From Streptomyces sp. NBC_01237 (lineage in GTDB: Bacteria > Actinomycetota > Actinomycetes > Streptomycetales > Streptomycetaceae), in contig NZ_CP108508.1 in assembly GCF_035917275.1 (NCBI RefSeq), forward strand, positions 6,572,001 through 6,636,000: a DNA stretch of 64,000 nucleotides. The letters are read 5' to 3'. Below are positions 46,376 to 55,121 of this stretch, piece by piece. Positions within the stretch are counted from its first letter, which is position 1; every line of letters begins with the position of its first letter. A program made the translations under genes and the position numbers. The notes beneath the pieces were generated by a model. That model made no database searches, had not been told where the DNA came from, and saw nothing but the letters and a program-made list of their open reading frames with translations.

Positions 46376-47482
46376 ATGCCTAAGCCCGGAGAACTCACTT
46401 TCGTCGCGCCCCGCGGAGCCAAGAAGCCGCCGCGGCACCTCGCCGACCTCACGCCCGCAGAGCGCAAGGAAGCAGTCGCCGCGATCGGCGAGAAGCCGTT
46501 CCGCGCCCAGCAGCTCTCGCAGCACTACTTCGCGCGGTACGCGCACGACCCGGCGGAGTGGACCAACATTCCCGCCGCGTCGCGGGACAGGCTCGCCGAG
46601 GCGATGTTCCCGGATCTGATGACCGTGGTCCGGCACATCAGCTGCGACGACGACACCACCCGCAAGACGCTGTGGAAGCTGCACGACGGGACGCTCGTCG
46701 AGTCCGTTCTGATGCGCTATCCCGAGCGCGTGACGATGTGCATCTCCTCGCAGGCCGGCTGCGGGATGAACTGCCCGTTCTGCGCGACCGGGCAGGCCGG
46801 GCTCGACCGCAATCTGTCGACCGCCGAGATCGTGCACCAGATCGTGGACGGCATGCGGGCGCTGCGCGACGGCGATGTTCCGGGTGGCCCCGCCAGGCTC
46901 TCCAACATCGTCTTCATGGGCATGGGTGAGCCGCTGGCCAACTACAAGCGGGTCGTCGGCGCGATCCGACGGCTGACCGACCCCGAGCCGGACGGCCTCG
47001 GGCTCTCGCAGCGCGGGATCACCGTCTCGACCGTGGGTCTGGTTCCGGCCATGCTCCGCTTCGCCGACGAGGGCTTCAAGTGCCGTCTCGCCGTGTCGCT
47101 GCACGCTCCGGACGACGAGCTGCGCGACACCCTCGTCCCGGTGAACACCCGCTGGAAGGTCCGCGAGGTGCTGGACGCCTCATGGGAGTACGCCGAGAAG
47201 TCCGGCCGCCGCATCTCCATCGAGTACGCGCTGATCCGTGACATCAACGACCAGGCCTGGCGGGGTGACCTGCTCGGCCGACTCCTCAAGGGCAAGCGGG
47301 TACACGTCAACCTGATCCCGCTGAACCCGACGCCCGGCTCCAAGTGGACCGCCTCGCGGCCCGAGGACGAGAAGGCGTTCGTCGAGGCCATCGCCGCCCA
47401 TGGCGTACCGGTGACCGTGCGTGACACCCGGGGTCAGGAGATCGACGGGGCCTGCGGGCAGCTGGCCGCCTCCGAGCGCTGA
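46376..47482 (+). CDS. rlmN: Dual-specificity 23S rRNA/tRNA methyltransferase RlmN
   Basis: A 368-residue radical SAM enzyme that makes m2A2503 in 23S rRNA and m2A37 in tRNA. The iron-sulfur cysteines are C129, C133 and C136 (CGMNCPFC). Other motifs: [48 protein letters not shown] and [15 protein letters not shown], which includes the second catalytic cysteine. ATG at 46376. A TPP riboswitch begins 47 bases after the stop. Confidence 0.96.
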   Translation: MPKPGELTFVAPRGAKKPPRHLADLTPAERKEAVAAIGEKPFRAQQLSQHYFARYAHDPAEWTNIPAASRDRLAEAMFPDLMTVVRHISCDDDTTRKTLWKLHDGTLVESVLMRYPERVTMCISSQAGCGMNCPFCATGQAGLDRNLSTAEIVHQIVDGMRALRDGDVPGGPARLSNIVFMGMGEPLANYKRVVGAIRRLTDPEPDGLGLSQRGITVSTVGLVPAMLRFADEGFKCRLAVSLHAPDDELRDTLVPVNTRWKVREVLDASWEYAEKSGRRISIEYALIRDINDQAWRGDLLGRLLKGKRVHVNLIPLNPTPGSKWTASRPEDEKAFVEAIAAHGVPVTVRDTRGQEIDGACGQLAASER

Positions 47483-47528
47483 GGCCGGAAAACGCCCGTG
47501 TAGCCTGGGACCGAAATCAACTTCATAT

Positions 47529-47630
47529 TCCGACAGGGGAGCGCCACAGCGCTGAGAGTGCGGCACCGAGGACAGGTTGGCCGCAGACCCTCTGAACCTC
47601 GCCCGGGTCATTCCGGGTAGGAAGTTCGGT
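47529..47630 (+). promoter_or_regulatory. TPP (THI-box) riboswitch
   Basis: CTGAGAGTGCGGCACCGA (about 47552) and ACCCTCTGAACCTCG (about 47587) with the Thi-box strings CTGAGAG and CTGAACC are the diagnostic core of the thiamine pyrophosphate aptamer; the closing GTAGGAAGTTCGG is near 47617. It lies upstream of the thiBPQ genes and should shut them off when TPP is high. Confidence 0.93.
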
Positions 47631-47648
47631 CATTACTCAAGCTGTTGC

Positions 47649-47687
47649 GCCCTGCCCGCTTCCGGTTCGTACCGGCGCGGGCAGGGC
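47649..47687 (+). terminator. Expression-platform hairpin of the TPP riboswitch
   Basis: Eleven-base perfect arms (47649-47659 and 47677-47687) enclosing an inner CCGGT/ACCGG hairpin. It lies between the aptamer and the thiB start, so it is probably the terminator or a Shine-Dalgarno sequestering structure that the riboswitch controls. Confidence 0.65.
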
Positions 47688-47721
47688 CGCGTCTCTTCCT
47701 GGTCACTCCAGGAGGAATCAC

Positions 47722-48822
47722 ATGAACACCATCACGAAGTACGCGGCGACGGCTCTCGCCGCGGCCCTCGGAGTCACCGCGCTCGCGGGCTGCGGCAGCT
47801 CCGGCGACGCGGGCGCGGGATCCGGCGGTAGGAAGAGTTCCGGCTCCAGGACCGTGACCCTGGTCAGCCACGACTCCTTCAACGCCTCCGATTCCGTGCT
47901 CAAGGAGTTCACCGAGGAGTCCGGCTACACGGTCGAGGTGCTGAAGAGCGGCGACGCCGGTGCCGCGCTCAACCAGGAGATCCTGACCAAGGGCTCTCCG
48001 CGTGGCGATGTCTTCTTCGGCGTCGACAACACCCTGCTCTCCCGCGCCCTCGACAACGGCCTGTTCACCCCGTACGAGGCGAAGGGCCTGGACCGGGTCG
48101 CGGCCGACACCCGGCTGGACGGCAAGCACCGGGTCACACCGGTCGACACCGGCGACATCTGCGTCAACTACGACAAGAAGTACTTCGCCGACAGGAAGCT
48201 CGCGCCGCCGCAGTCCTTCGACGACCTGCTGAAGCCCGCGTACAAGAACCTCCTCGTCACCGAGAACGCCGCGACCTCCTCGCCCGGCCTCGGCTTCCTC
48301 CTCGGAACCGTTGCCGCCCGGGGCGAGGACGGCTACCAGGACTACTGGAAGAAGCTGAAGGACAACGGGGTCAAGGTCGTCGACGGCTGGGAGCAGGCGT
48401 ACAACGAGGAGTTCTCCGGCTCCGCGGGAGGAAAGAAGACCAAGGCGGACCGGCCGCTCGTCGTCTCCTACGCCTCCAGCCCGCCGGTCGAGGTGCTGTA
48501 CGCGAAGCCGCAGCCGGCCGAGGCACCGACCGGGGCCGCCACCGGGACCTGCTTCCGTCAGATCGAGTTCGCCGGGCTGCTGACCGGGGCGAAGAACGAG
48601 GCCGGCGGCAAGGCGCTGCTGGACTTCCTGATCAGCAAGACGTTCCAGGAGGACATGCCGCTGAACATGTTCGTGAACCCGGTGGCGAAGGACGCGAAGC
48701 TGCCGGAGCTCTTCACGAAGTTCGGCGCGACCGTCGACAGGCCGGCCACCCTGGCCCCGGAGAAGATCGCCAAGAACCGTGAGCAGTGGGTCCAGTCGTG
48801 GCACTCGCTCGTCGTGAAGTAG
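47722..48822 (+). CDS. thiB: Thiamine ABC transporter, substrate-binding lipoprotein
   Basis: A 366-residue solute-binding protein. The lipobox LAGC puts the lipidated cysteine at about residue 24, after a short signal peptide. VTLVSHDSFNASDSVLKEF, RGDVFFGVDNTLLSRAL and CVNYDKKYFAD are typical of ThiB-type proteins. The riboswitch upstream makes thiamine or its phosphates the likely ligand and argues against iron or sulfate. ATG at 47722 has GGAGGAA upstream. Confidence 0.93.
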   Translation: MNTITKYAATALAAALGVTALAGCGSSGDAGAGSGGRKSSGSRTVTLVSHDSFNASDSVLKEFTEESGYTVEVLKSGDAGAALNQEILTKGSPRGDVFFGVDNTLLSRALDNGLFTPYEAKGLDRVAADTRLDGKHRVTPVDTGDICVNYDKKYFADRKLAPPQSFDDLLKPAYKNLLVTENAATSSPGLGFLLGTVAARGEDGYQDYWKKLKDNGVKVVDGWEQAYNEEFSGSAGGKKTKADRPLVVSYASSPPVEVLYAKPQPAEAPTGAATGTCFRQIEFAGLLTGAKNEAGGKALLDFLISKTFQEDMPLNMFVNPVAKDAKLPELFTKFGATVDRPATLAPEKIAKNREQWVQSWHSLVVK

Positions 48823-50531
48823 CCAAGCCGGCCGGGGCCGGGCCCCGGCCGCAGTCCCCGTCCGCTGCCGTGCCTCCCGGCGGGGCTCGGCGCGGGAACG
48901 CGGTACGGCTCGGTCTGATGGCCGTGCCCGTCGCGTTCTTCGCGCTGTTCTTCGCCTACCCCGTGGCCGCGATCGTCGGCCGCGGGCTGAAGGCCGGGGG
49001 CACCTGGCAGTTCGGCCGGATCGGTGAGGTGCTGTCCCGGCCGGACATCCTGGACGTCCTCTGGTTCACCACCTGGCAGGCGCTCGCCTCGACCGCGCTC
49101 ACCCTGCTCATCGCACTGCCCGGCGCCTATGTGTTCGCCCGCTTCGACTTCCCCGGAAAACAACTGCTGCGGGCGATCGTCACGGTGCCGTTCGTCCTGC
49201 CGACCGTGGTCGTCGGTACGGCGTTCCTGGCACTGCTGGGACGCGGCGGATTCCTGGACGAACTGTGGGGCGTCCGGCTCGACACCACCGTATGGGCGAT
49301 CCTGCTGGCCCATGTCTTCTTCAACTACGCGGTGGTCGTGCGGACCGTCGGCGGACTCTGGTCGCAGCTCGACCCGCGGCAGGAGGAGGCCGCGCGGGTG
49401 CTCGGCGCCGGACGGTTCGCCGCCTGGCGCCGGGTGACGCTGCCCGCGCTGGCGCCCGCCGTCGCCGCCGCCGCGCTGATGGTCTTCCTGTTCACCTTCA
49501 CCTCCTTCGGTGTCGTACAGATCCTCGGTGGTCCCGCCTACTCCACCCTGGAGGTGGAGATCTACCGGCAGACCGCGCAGCTGCTCGATCTGCCGACGGC
49601 CGCCGTGCTGACCCTGGTGCAGTTCGCGGCGGTCGGCGCGATCCTCGGCGTGCACGCCTGGACGGTGCGGCGCCGGGAGACCGCGCTGAAGCTCGTCGAC
49701 CCCGCACAGACCGCACGCCGTCCGCGCGGTGCCGGACAGCGGGCGCTGCTCGGCGGGGTACTGCTGACCGTCCTGCTGCTGATCCTGCTCCCGCTCGGGG
49801 TGCTGGTGGAGCGCTCGTTCGACGGGCCCGGCGGTTACGGCTTCGGCTACTACCGGGCGCTCCAGTCCGCCGGGGCGAGCGGCTCCACGTTCCTGGTCGC
49901 CCCGCTCGAAGCGATCGGGAACTCCCTTCGGTACGCGCTCGTCGCGACCGTCATCGCCCTGGTCGTCGGCGGGCTGGCCGCGGCCGCGCTGACCCGGCGG
50001 GCGGGGCGGCTGGTGCGCGGCTTCGACGCGTTGCTGATGCTCCCGCTCGGGGTGTCCGCCGTCACCGTCGGCTTCGGATTCCTGATCACCCTGGACAAGC
50101 CGCCGCTCGACCTGCGGACCTCCTGGATCCTGGTGCCGCTGGCCCAGGCGCTGGTGGGTGTCCCCTTCGTCGTACGGACCATGCTGCCGGTGCTGCGCGC
50201 GGTGGACGGACGGCTGCGCGAGGCGGCGGCGGTGCTCGGCGCCTCTCCGCTGCGGGCGTGGCGCGAGGTCGATCTGCCCCTGGTGCGCAGGGCGGTGCTC
50301 GTCGCGGCGGGCTTCGCCTTCGCGGTGTCGCTCGGCGAATTCGGGGCGACCGTCTTCATCGCGCGGCCCGACAACCCGACGCTGCCGGTCGCGGTGGCGC
50401 GGCTGCTGGGGCGGTCCGGGGAACTGAACTACGGGCAGGCGATGGCCCTCAGCACCATTCTGATGCTCGTGTGCGCGGTGTCGCTGCTGCTCCTCGAACG
50501 CATCCGCACCGATCGATCCGGGGAGTTCTGA
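48798..50531 (+). CDS. thiP: Thiamine ABC transporter, permease
   Basis: A 577-residue fused permease with two six-helix halves, each with an EAA-type loop (EEAARVLGAGRFAAWRRVTL and LREAAAVLGASPLRAWREVD). GTG 48798 overlaps the end of thiB by 25 bases; GTG 48786 is another possible start. Both halves are one polypeptide as in ThiP. It is followed closely by thiQ. Confidence 0.9.
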   Translation: MALARREVAKPAGAGPRPQSPSAAVPPGGARRGNAVRLGLMAVPVAFFALFFAYPVAAIVGRGLKAGGTWQFGRIGEVLSRPDILDVLWFTTWQALASTALTLLIALPGAYVFARFDFPGKQLLRAIVTVPFVLPTVVVGTAFLALLGRGGFLDELWGVRLDTTVWAILLAHVFFNYAVVVRTVGGLWSQLDPRQEEAARVLGAGRFAAWRRVTLPALAPAVAAAALMVFLFTFTSFGVVQILGGPAYSTLEVEIYRQTAQLLDLPTAAVLTLVQFAAVGAILGVHAWTVRRRETALKLVDPAQTARRPRGAGQRALLGGVLLTVLLLILLPLGVLVERSFDGPGGYGFGYYRALQSAGASGSTFLVAPLEAIGNSLRYALVATVIALVVGGLAAAALTRRAGRLVRGFDALLMLPLGVSAVTVGFGFLITLDKPPLDLRTSWILVPLAQALVGVPFVVRTMLPVLRAVDGRLREAAAVLGASPLRAWREVDLPLVRRAVLVAAGFAFAVSLGEFGATVFIARPDNPTLPVAVARLLGRSGELNYGQAMALSTILMLVCAVSLLLLERIRTDRSGEF

Positions 50532-50554
50532 GTGATGGCTGGGGAGTTCTGCGC

Positions 50555-51580
50555 ATGCTGAGGCTGGAAGCGGCCACGGTCCGGTTCGGGAAGAGGGCTG
50601 CCCTGGACACCGTGGATCTGGAGGTCGCCGACCACGAGATCGTGTGTGTCCTCGGACCGAGCGGCAGCGGGAAGTCCACCCTGCTGCGGGTCGTCGCCGG
50701 GTTGCAGGCGATGGACGGCGGCAGGGTGCTGCTGGACGGGGCCGACCAGCAGGGGGTGCCCGTGCACCGGCGCGGGCTCGGGCTGATGTTCCAGGACCAC
50801 CAGCTGTTCCCGCACCGCGACGTCGGCGCCAATGTGGGCTTCGGGCTGCGGATGCACGGGTCCGGCCGCGTCGAGACGGGCCGCGAGGTGGCGGAACTCC
50901 TTGATCTGGTGGGCCTGCCCGGGGCGGAGCGCCGTGCGGTCGCCGCGCTGTCCGGCGGTGAGCAGCAGCGTGTCGCCCTCGCCCGCGCGCTCGCCCCGCG
51001 CCCGAAACTGCTGATGCTGGACGAGCCGCTGGGCCAGTTGGACCGCAGTCTGCGCGAACGCCTCGTGGTCGAACTGCGCACGCTGTTCGGCCGCTTGGGC
51101 ACGACGGTGCTGGCCGTCACCCACGATCAGGGCGAGGCATTCGCGCTCGCAGACCGGGTCGTCGTCATGCGGGACGGCCGGATCGCCCAGGTGGGTACGC
51201 CGTTGGAGGTCTGGCAGCGGCCCGCCTCCGCTTTCGTCGCCCGGTTCCTGGGCTTCGACAACGTGGTGGACGCGACGGTGACCGGCACGGCCGCCGGCAC
51301 GGCGTGGGGCAAGGTGCCGGTGCCCGAGGGTTCGCCCCAGGGCCGGTGCGACCTGCTGGTCCGTCCCGCAGGCGTACGGATCGGCGCCCCGGAGGACGGG
51401 TTGCGCTGCACGGTCGGGGTGCGGACGTTCCGCGGGAACCATGTCGCGGTGCGGCTGCGGCCCGACGACGGACCGGAGCTGGAGGCGGAGTGCGCCCTGC
51501 GGGACACCCCGCCGGAGGGTGCGGTCGTGGGCGTCGGTTTCGACGCGGCGGAGACGGTGGTCCTGGCTCAGGAGGGGTGA
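50555..51580 (+). CDS. thiQ: Thiamine ABC transporter, ATP-binding protein
   Basis: A 341-residue ABC ATPase. Walker A GPSGSGKST, Q-loop, signature LSGGEQQRVALARAL, Walker B LLMLDEPL and H-loop VTHDQGEA are complete. A C-terminal TOBE-like domain (about residues 240-341) is present, as in the iron/sulfate group. ATG at 50555 has GGGGAG eight bases upstream; the same GGGGAGTTCTG string occurs twice around the thiP stop. Confidence 0.92.
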   Translation: MLRLEAATVRFGKRAALDTVDLEVADHEIVCVLGPSGSGKSTLLRVVAGLQAMDGGRVLLDGADQQGVPVHRRGLGLMFQDHQLFPHRDVGANVGFGLRMHGSGRVETGREVAELLDLVGLPGAERRAVAALSGGEQQRVALARALAPRPKLLMLDEPLGQLDRSLRERLVVELRTLFGRLGTTVLAVTHDQGEAFALADRVVVMRDGRIAQVGTPLEVWQRPASAFVARFLGFDNVVDATVTGTAAGTAWGKVPVPEGSPQGRCDLLVRPAGVRIGAPEDGLRCTVGVRTFRGNHVAVRLRPDDGPELEAECALRDTPPEGAVVGVGFDAAETVVLAQEG

Positions 51581-51586
51581 CGGACC

Positions 51587-51610
51587 GCTGCCCCTGCGGG
51601 CAGGGGCGGC
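51587..51610. terminator. Terminator between thiQ and the convergent response regulator
   Basis: Ten-base arms (51587-51596 and 51601-51610) with one G-U and loop CGGG, seven bases after the thiQ stop and reaching to the edge of the convergent gene. Confidence 0.7.
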
Positions 51611-51611
51611 C

Positions 51612-52277
51612 TCACGCGGGGCCCGTACCGGCGACGACCAGGCCCAGTTCGTACGCCAGGATCACCGCCTGTGCCCGGTCCCGCAGCTCCATTTTCGTGA
51701 AGAGCCGGTTGATATGGGTCTTGACCGTGTGGTCCGTGATGGTGAGCCGTTCGGCGATGTCCCCGTTCGACAGGCCCTGCGCGATCAGCACGAGTACTTC
51801 GGCCTCTCGGGCCGTGAGGCCATCGACATCGCGGACCGGGGGAGCACTCACCCGCTGCCGGGTGAACTCCGCGATGAGCCGTCCGGTGATCTCGGGGGCG
51901 AGCAGCGCATGGCCGTCGGCCACCACCCGTACGGCATGGAGCAGTTCGGGAAAAGTCGCGTCCTTCAGCAGGAAGCCGCTCGCCCCCGCGGCCAGTGCGT
52001 CGTACACATACTCGTCCAGGCCGAACGTCGTCAGCATCAGCGCTCGGGTGGCACCTTCCGAGGCGGCGACGATCTCCCGGGCCGCCTCGATACCGTTCAG
52101 CCGGGGCATGCGGATGTCCAGCAGCACCAGATCGGGCCGGTGTTCGGCGGCGCCCCGGACGGCCTGCTCCCCGTCCTCGGCCTCGCCCACCACCTCGATG
52201 TCCTCCTGCGTGCTCAGCAGATTGGAGAAGGCGGTCCGTACGACCGCCTGGTCGTCGGCCACCAGTACCCGGATCAC
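51612..52277 (-). CDS. NarL/LuxR-type response regulator
   Basis: A 221-residue two-component regulator. The receiver domain has acidic pair D8-D9, phospho-acceptor Asp54 (VLLDIRMPRLNG), TTF and FLLKDA. The LuxR helix-turn-helix near the C-terminus reads LTAREAEVLVLIAQGLSNGD. GTG at 52277 overlaps the histidine kinase stop by three bases (GTGA), so the pair is cotranslated. The target genes are unknown. Confidence 0.93.
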   Translation of the reverse strand: MIRVLVADDQAVVRTAFSNLLSTQEDIEVVGEAEDGEQAVRGAAEHRPDLVLLDIRMPRLNGIEAAREIVAASEGATRALMLTTFGLDEYVYDALAAGASGFLLKDATFPELLHAVRVVADGHALLAPEITGRLIAEFTRQRVSAPPVRDVDGLTAREAEVLVLIAQGLSNGDIAERLTITDHTVKTHINRLFTKMELRDRAQAVILAYELGLVVAGTGPA

Positions 52278-53548
52278 CACGGCAGTTCCGCCTCCACGAG
52301 AAAGCCACCGGCGGGACCCCGGCCGGTGGTGAGCCGGCCGCCGAGCAGGGCGGCCCGCTCGCCCATGCCCACCAGACCATGGCCGTTGCCGCGGTCGGCC
52401 GTTGCCGGGACGGGTCCCGGTCCGTCGTCGCTGACCCGGACCGTCAGCAGGCCCGGCCGGTAGCCGATCTCCACGACCGCATGGGCCCCCGGCGCGTGAC
52501 GGCGGGTGTTCGTCAGGGCCTCCTGCGCGATCCGGTACGCCGACAGCTCCCAGGAGGCGGGCAGCGGTATCGCCTCGCCGCTGATGTGCAGTTCGGCCGT
52601 GCCCCCCACCGCGCGGTGCTGGTCCAGCAGCTCGCCGATGCCGGCCAGCGACGGCTGCGGCGCGGTCAGTGCCGCGGTCGCCTTCTCCGTCCGCAGCACC
52701 CCCAGCAGCCTGCGCAGCTCCGTCATCGAGGACCGGGCCGTCCCGGCGATCTGCTGGAAGGCGTCGCGGGCCTGCGGGGAGAGATCCGGTGTCGTGTACG
52801 TCGCGCTCTCGGCCTGCACCGCGATCATCGAGACCGAGTGGGCGACCATGTCGTGCAACTCCCGGGCGATGGCGGCCCGTTCCGCCTCGGCCGCCTGGCG
52901 CCGCTCCATCGCCAGCAGCCGGGACTGGGCGGCGGCCCGCTCGTGCCGCGTCTCCTCGCGGGCCCGGACCGCGTCCCCCATACTCACCGCCCCCAGGATC
53001 GCCACCGTCAGCGCCATCGTCTCGGCGTACAGCCCGAGGCTGAAGCGGTCGCTGCCCTGGAGCGCGGGCAGCCCCGGGGAGCCGGCGCGCGCCCAGCGGT
53101 CGATGTGGACGAGATTGACGGTGAGCGAGGCCAGCGCCCCGCCGAGCACGAGCAGCGCCGGATGCTGCACACGGTGCCGCCCCAGGGTGTAGCAGCCGAT
53201 CAGCGCACCGGCCACCGTCGCGTACGCCATGTTGCCGTCGGTCGCGAAACTGAGCAGCGCCGCACCGACCGTCAGGAGGCCGACGGCGGGCCGGGAACCG
53301 CGCCACATCAGCGACGCCGTGCAGACCAGCACGCCGAAGGAGGTGATGGCCGAGCCCGGTACGACGACCAGCTCCCCCAGCGCGAAGAGGGTCAGCGCGG
53401 CTCCGGTCAGCCAGGGGTACGCGGGCGCCGCCGACCAGCGGCGCACCCGCTGCCGAATCCGGTCCCGGGCTCGCTGCCGTACCCGCGGGGAAGGGGCGCG
53501 GGCCGTGGGCGGGTGCGGGGCCGGGGCGGCGGGGGTCGTGCGGCTCAT
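52274..53548 (-). CDS. Sensor histidine kinase, HisKA_3 (NarX-like) type
   Basis: A 424-residue kinase. The N-terminus has about five hydrophobic segments, then a linker and the DHp domain with the phospho-acceptor histidine in AIARELHDMVAHSVSMIAVQ. The ATPase lid has AQEALTNTRRHAPGAHAVVE and SDDGPG (D-x-G-x-G). ATG at 53548 is chosen over the ATG at 53584 because the extra residues lack coding character. The signal sensed is unknown. It is divergent from the GT87 gene. Confidence 0.9.
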   Translation of the reverse strand: MSRTTPAAPAPHPPTARAPSPRVRQRARDRIRQRVRRWSAAPAYPWLTGAALTLFALGELVVVPGSAITSFGVLVCTASLMWRGSRPAVGLLTVGAALLSFATDGNMAYATVAGALIGCYTLGRHRVQHPALLVLGGALASLTVNLVHIDRWARAGSPGLPALQGSDRFSLGLYAETMALTVAILGAVSMGDAVRAREETRHERAAAQSRLLAMERRQAAEAERAAIARELHDMVAHSVSMIAVQAESATYTTPDLSPQARDAFQQIAGTARSSMTELRRLLGVLRTEKATAALTAPQPSLAGIGELLDQHRAVGGTAELHISGEAIPLPASWELSAYRIAQEALTNTRRHAPGAHAVVEIGYRPGLLTVRVSDDGPGPVPATADRGNGHGLVGMGERAALLGGRLTTGRGPAGGFLVEAELPW

Positions 53549-53690
53549 ACGGTGATTCTTCGGCACCACCGGGTGGAGACGCATCGGAGCACGGGTGGAA
53601 TTCCCCGTCCCGTCTCATGCCACGGGTTGAGTCCGAAGACCGGATGGTGGTGTGACGCCCGGTGACCAGGCCGTTCCTAGCCTCGGATGC

Positions 53691-55121
53691 ATGGGCGCAG
53701 CAGCATTCTTCATGGGGGTCGACCGGGTCCGGTCCGGTGCACGGAGCCGTGTTCGGCCGCGGAGCCATGTCCGTACACGGCGTTGGGGGCGTGCCGGGAT
53801 CGGGGTGTACGACGGTCCCGGGTGGTGGACGTTCTGTGCCGTCGCCGCCCTGGGGCTCGCGGCCTTCTCCGCACTCACCCCCCACCGCGTCTGGGGAGTG
53901 ACGAGCGCGGCCGGATATCTGGCCGCGGCCTGGCTGTGCGCCCGCGGCCGCGGCGTCCGGACGGTCGTCGCGGTGGCCGCGGCCGGCTCCGCGGTCCTGC
54001 CGCTGCTGGTGCTCGTCGTCCTGGGCCGCGCACAGCTGGAGGTCGAGGTCGTCGCTCGCTCGGCGGGCCTCCTGCTGTCGGAGGGGACCCCGTACAGCGC
54101 ACTGCCCACGGGGGTGGAGGACTTCAATCCGTACCTCCCCGGCATGGCGGCCTTCGGTCTGCCGCAAGCGCTGCTCGGGGCGTCGCCGGCCACCGATCCG
54201 CGACTGTGGATGGGCGCCGCCTTCATCGGCGCGTTCGCGCTCGCCCTCCCGGCGGGGCGGGGGCGGTGGCCGTACGTGGGGTGGCTCGCCGCCTGTCCCC
54301 TGGTCGCCCTGCCGCTCGCCGTCGGCGGCGTCGACCTGCCCGTCGCGGGGCTGATGTGTCTGGGGCTCGCGCAGGCGGGGCGGGGCAGGGCCGGGCGCGC
54401 CGGGCTGGTGCTCGGTCTGGCCGCCGCCCTCAAGTGGACGGCCTGGCCCGCCCTGCCGGTCGCCGTGGTGCTCCTGGCGGTGATGCGCCGGGCACCGGGG
54501 GCGCACCGGGAACCCGTCCTACGCGGGACGGGCGCCGCACGGCGGACACCCGGCACGCGCCAGGGGCCCGCTGCGTGCCGGGCAGCGGGGGCGGGGCCGT
54601 TCGCCGCGCTGCGCTGCGGGGCCGCCGCGGTGGTCACCGCCGTGGCGCTCGTCCTTCCGGCGGCCCTCCGTGATCCCGGCGCCTTCCACGCCCATGTCGT
54701 CGCCTTCCCGCTCGGCCTCACCGACGCGGTCTCCAGCGCGGCCAGCCCTCTGCCGGGCCATCTGCTCGCCACCTACGTGCCGGGCGGCCGGACCCTCGCC
54801 GTCCTGCTGCTCGCCGCGAGCGCCCTGCTGGTGTGCGTCTCCCTGCTCGTACGCCCCCCGAGGACGGCGTCCGCCGCCGCGCTGCGGCTCGCGCTCGGGC
54901 TGCTGCCGGCCATCGCGTTCATGCCGGCCACCCGCTTCGGGTACCTCGTGCACCCGCTGGTCCTCGCCGTGTGGGCAGCCACTCGCACCATGCCCGGCCG
55001 CGCCACGCTCCTGCGCACCGCGCGCCTCCGCACCACCGCCGCGCGCCTACGCACCACCGTGATCCGCTCCCGCACCACCACCGCGCCCCTCCACCGGCCC
55101 GTACGAAAGGTCCTCCGTTGA
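53691..55121 (+). CDS. GT87-type integral membrane mannosyltransferase-like protein (DUF2029)
   Basis: A 476-residue polytopic membrane protein with about ten hydrophobic segments. It resembles GT-C/DUF2029 polyprenol-phosphate-dependent mannosyltransferases: a WWTFCAVAALGLAAFS first helix, then the loop LLLSEGTPYSALPTGVEDFN and KWTAWPALPVAVVLLAVMRR. The end is an Arg/Thr-rich repeat (LRTT units). ATG at 53691 is near a TAGCCT -10 (53678-53683), suggesting a leaderless transcript. Its stop overlaps the GT4 start, so the two act together. Confidence 0.75.
   Translation: MGAAAFFMGVDRVRSGARSRVRPRSHVRTRRWGRAGIGVYDGPGWWTFCAVAALGLAAFSALTPHRVWGVTSAAGYLAAAWLCARGRGVRTVVAVAAAGSAVLPLLVLVVLGRAQLEVEVVARSAGLLLSEGTPYSALPTGVEDFNPYLPGMAAFGLPQALLGASPATDPRLWMGAAFIGAFALALPAGRGRWPYVGWLAACPLVALPLAVGGVDLPVAGLMCLGLAQAGRGRAGRAGLVLGLAAALKWTAWPALPVAVVLLAVMRRAPGAHREPVLRGTGAARRTPGTRQGPAACRAAGAGPFAALRCGAAAVVTAVALVLPAALRDPGAFHAHVVAFPLGLTDAVSSAASPLPGHLLATYVPGGRTLAVLLLAASALLVCVSLLVRPPRTASAAALRLALGLLPAIAFMPATRFGYLVHPLVLAVWAATRTMPGRATLLRTARLRTTAARLRTTVIRSRTTTAPLHRPVRKVLR

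Noticed and set aside
47722..51580. Iron(III) or sulfate ABC transporter
   Set aside because: The protein family is shared, but the TPP riboswitch directly upstream points to thiamine.
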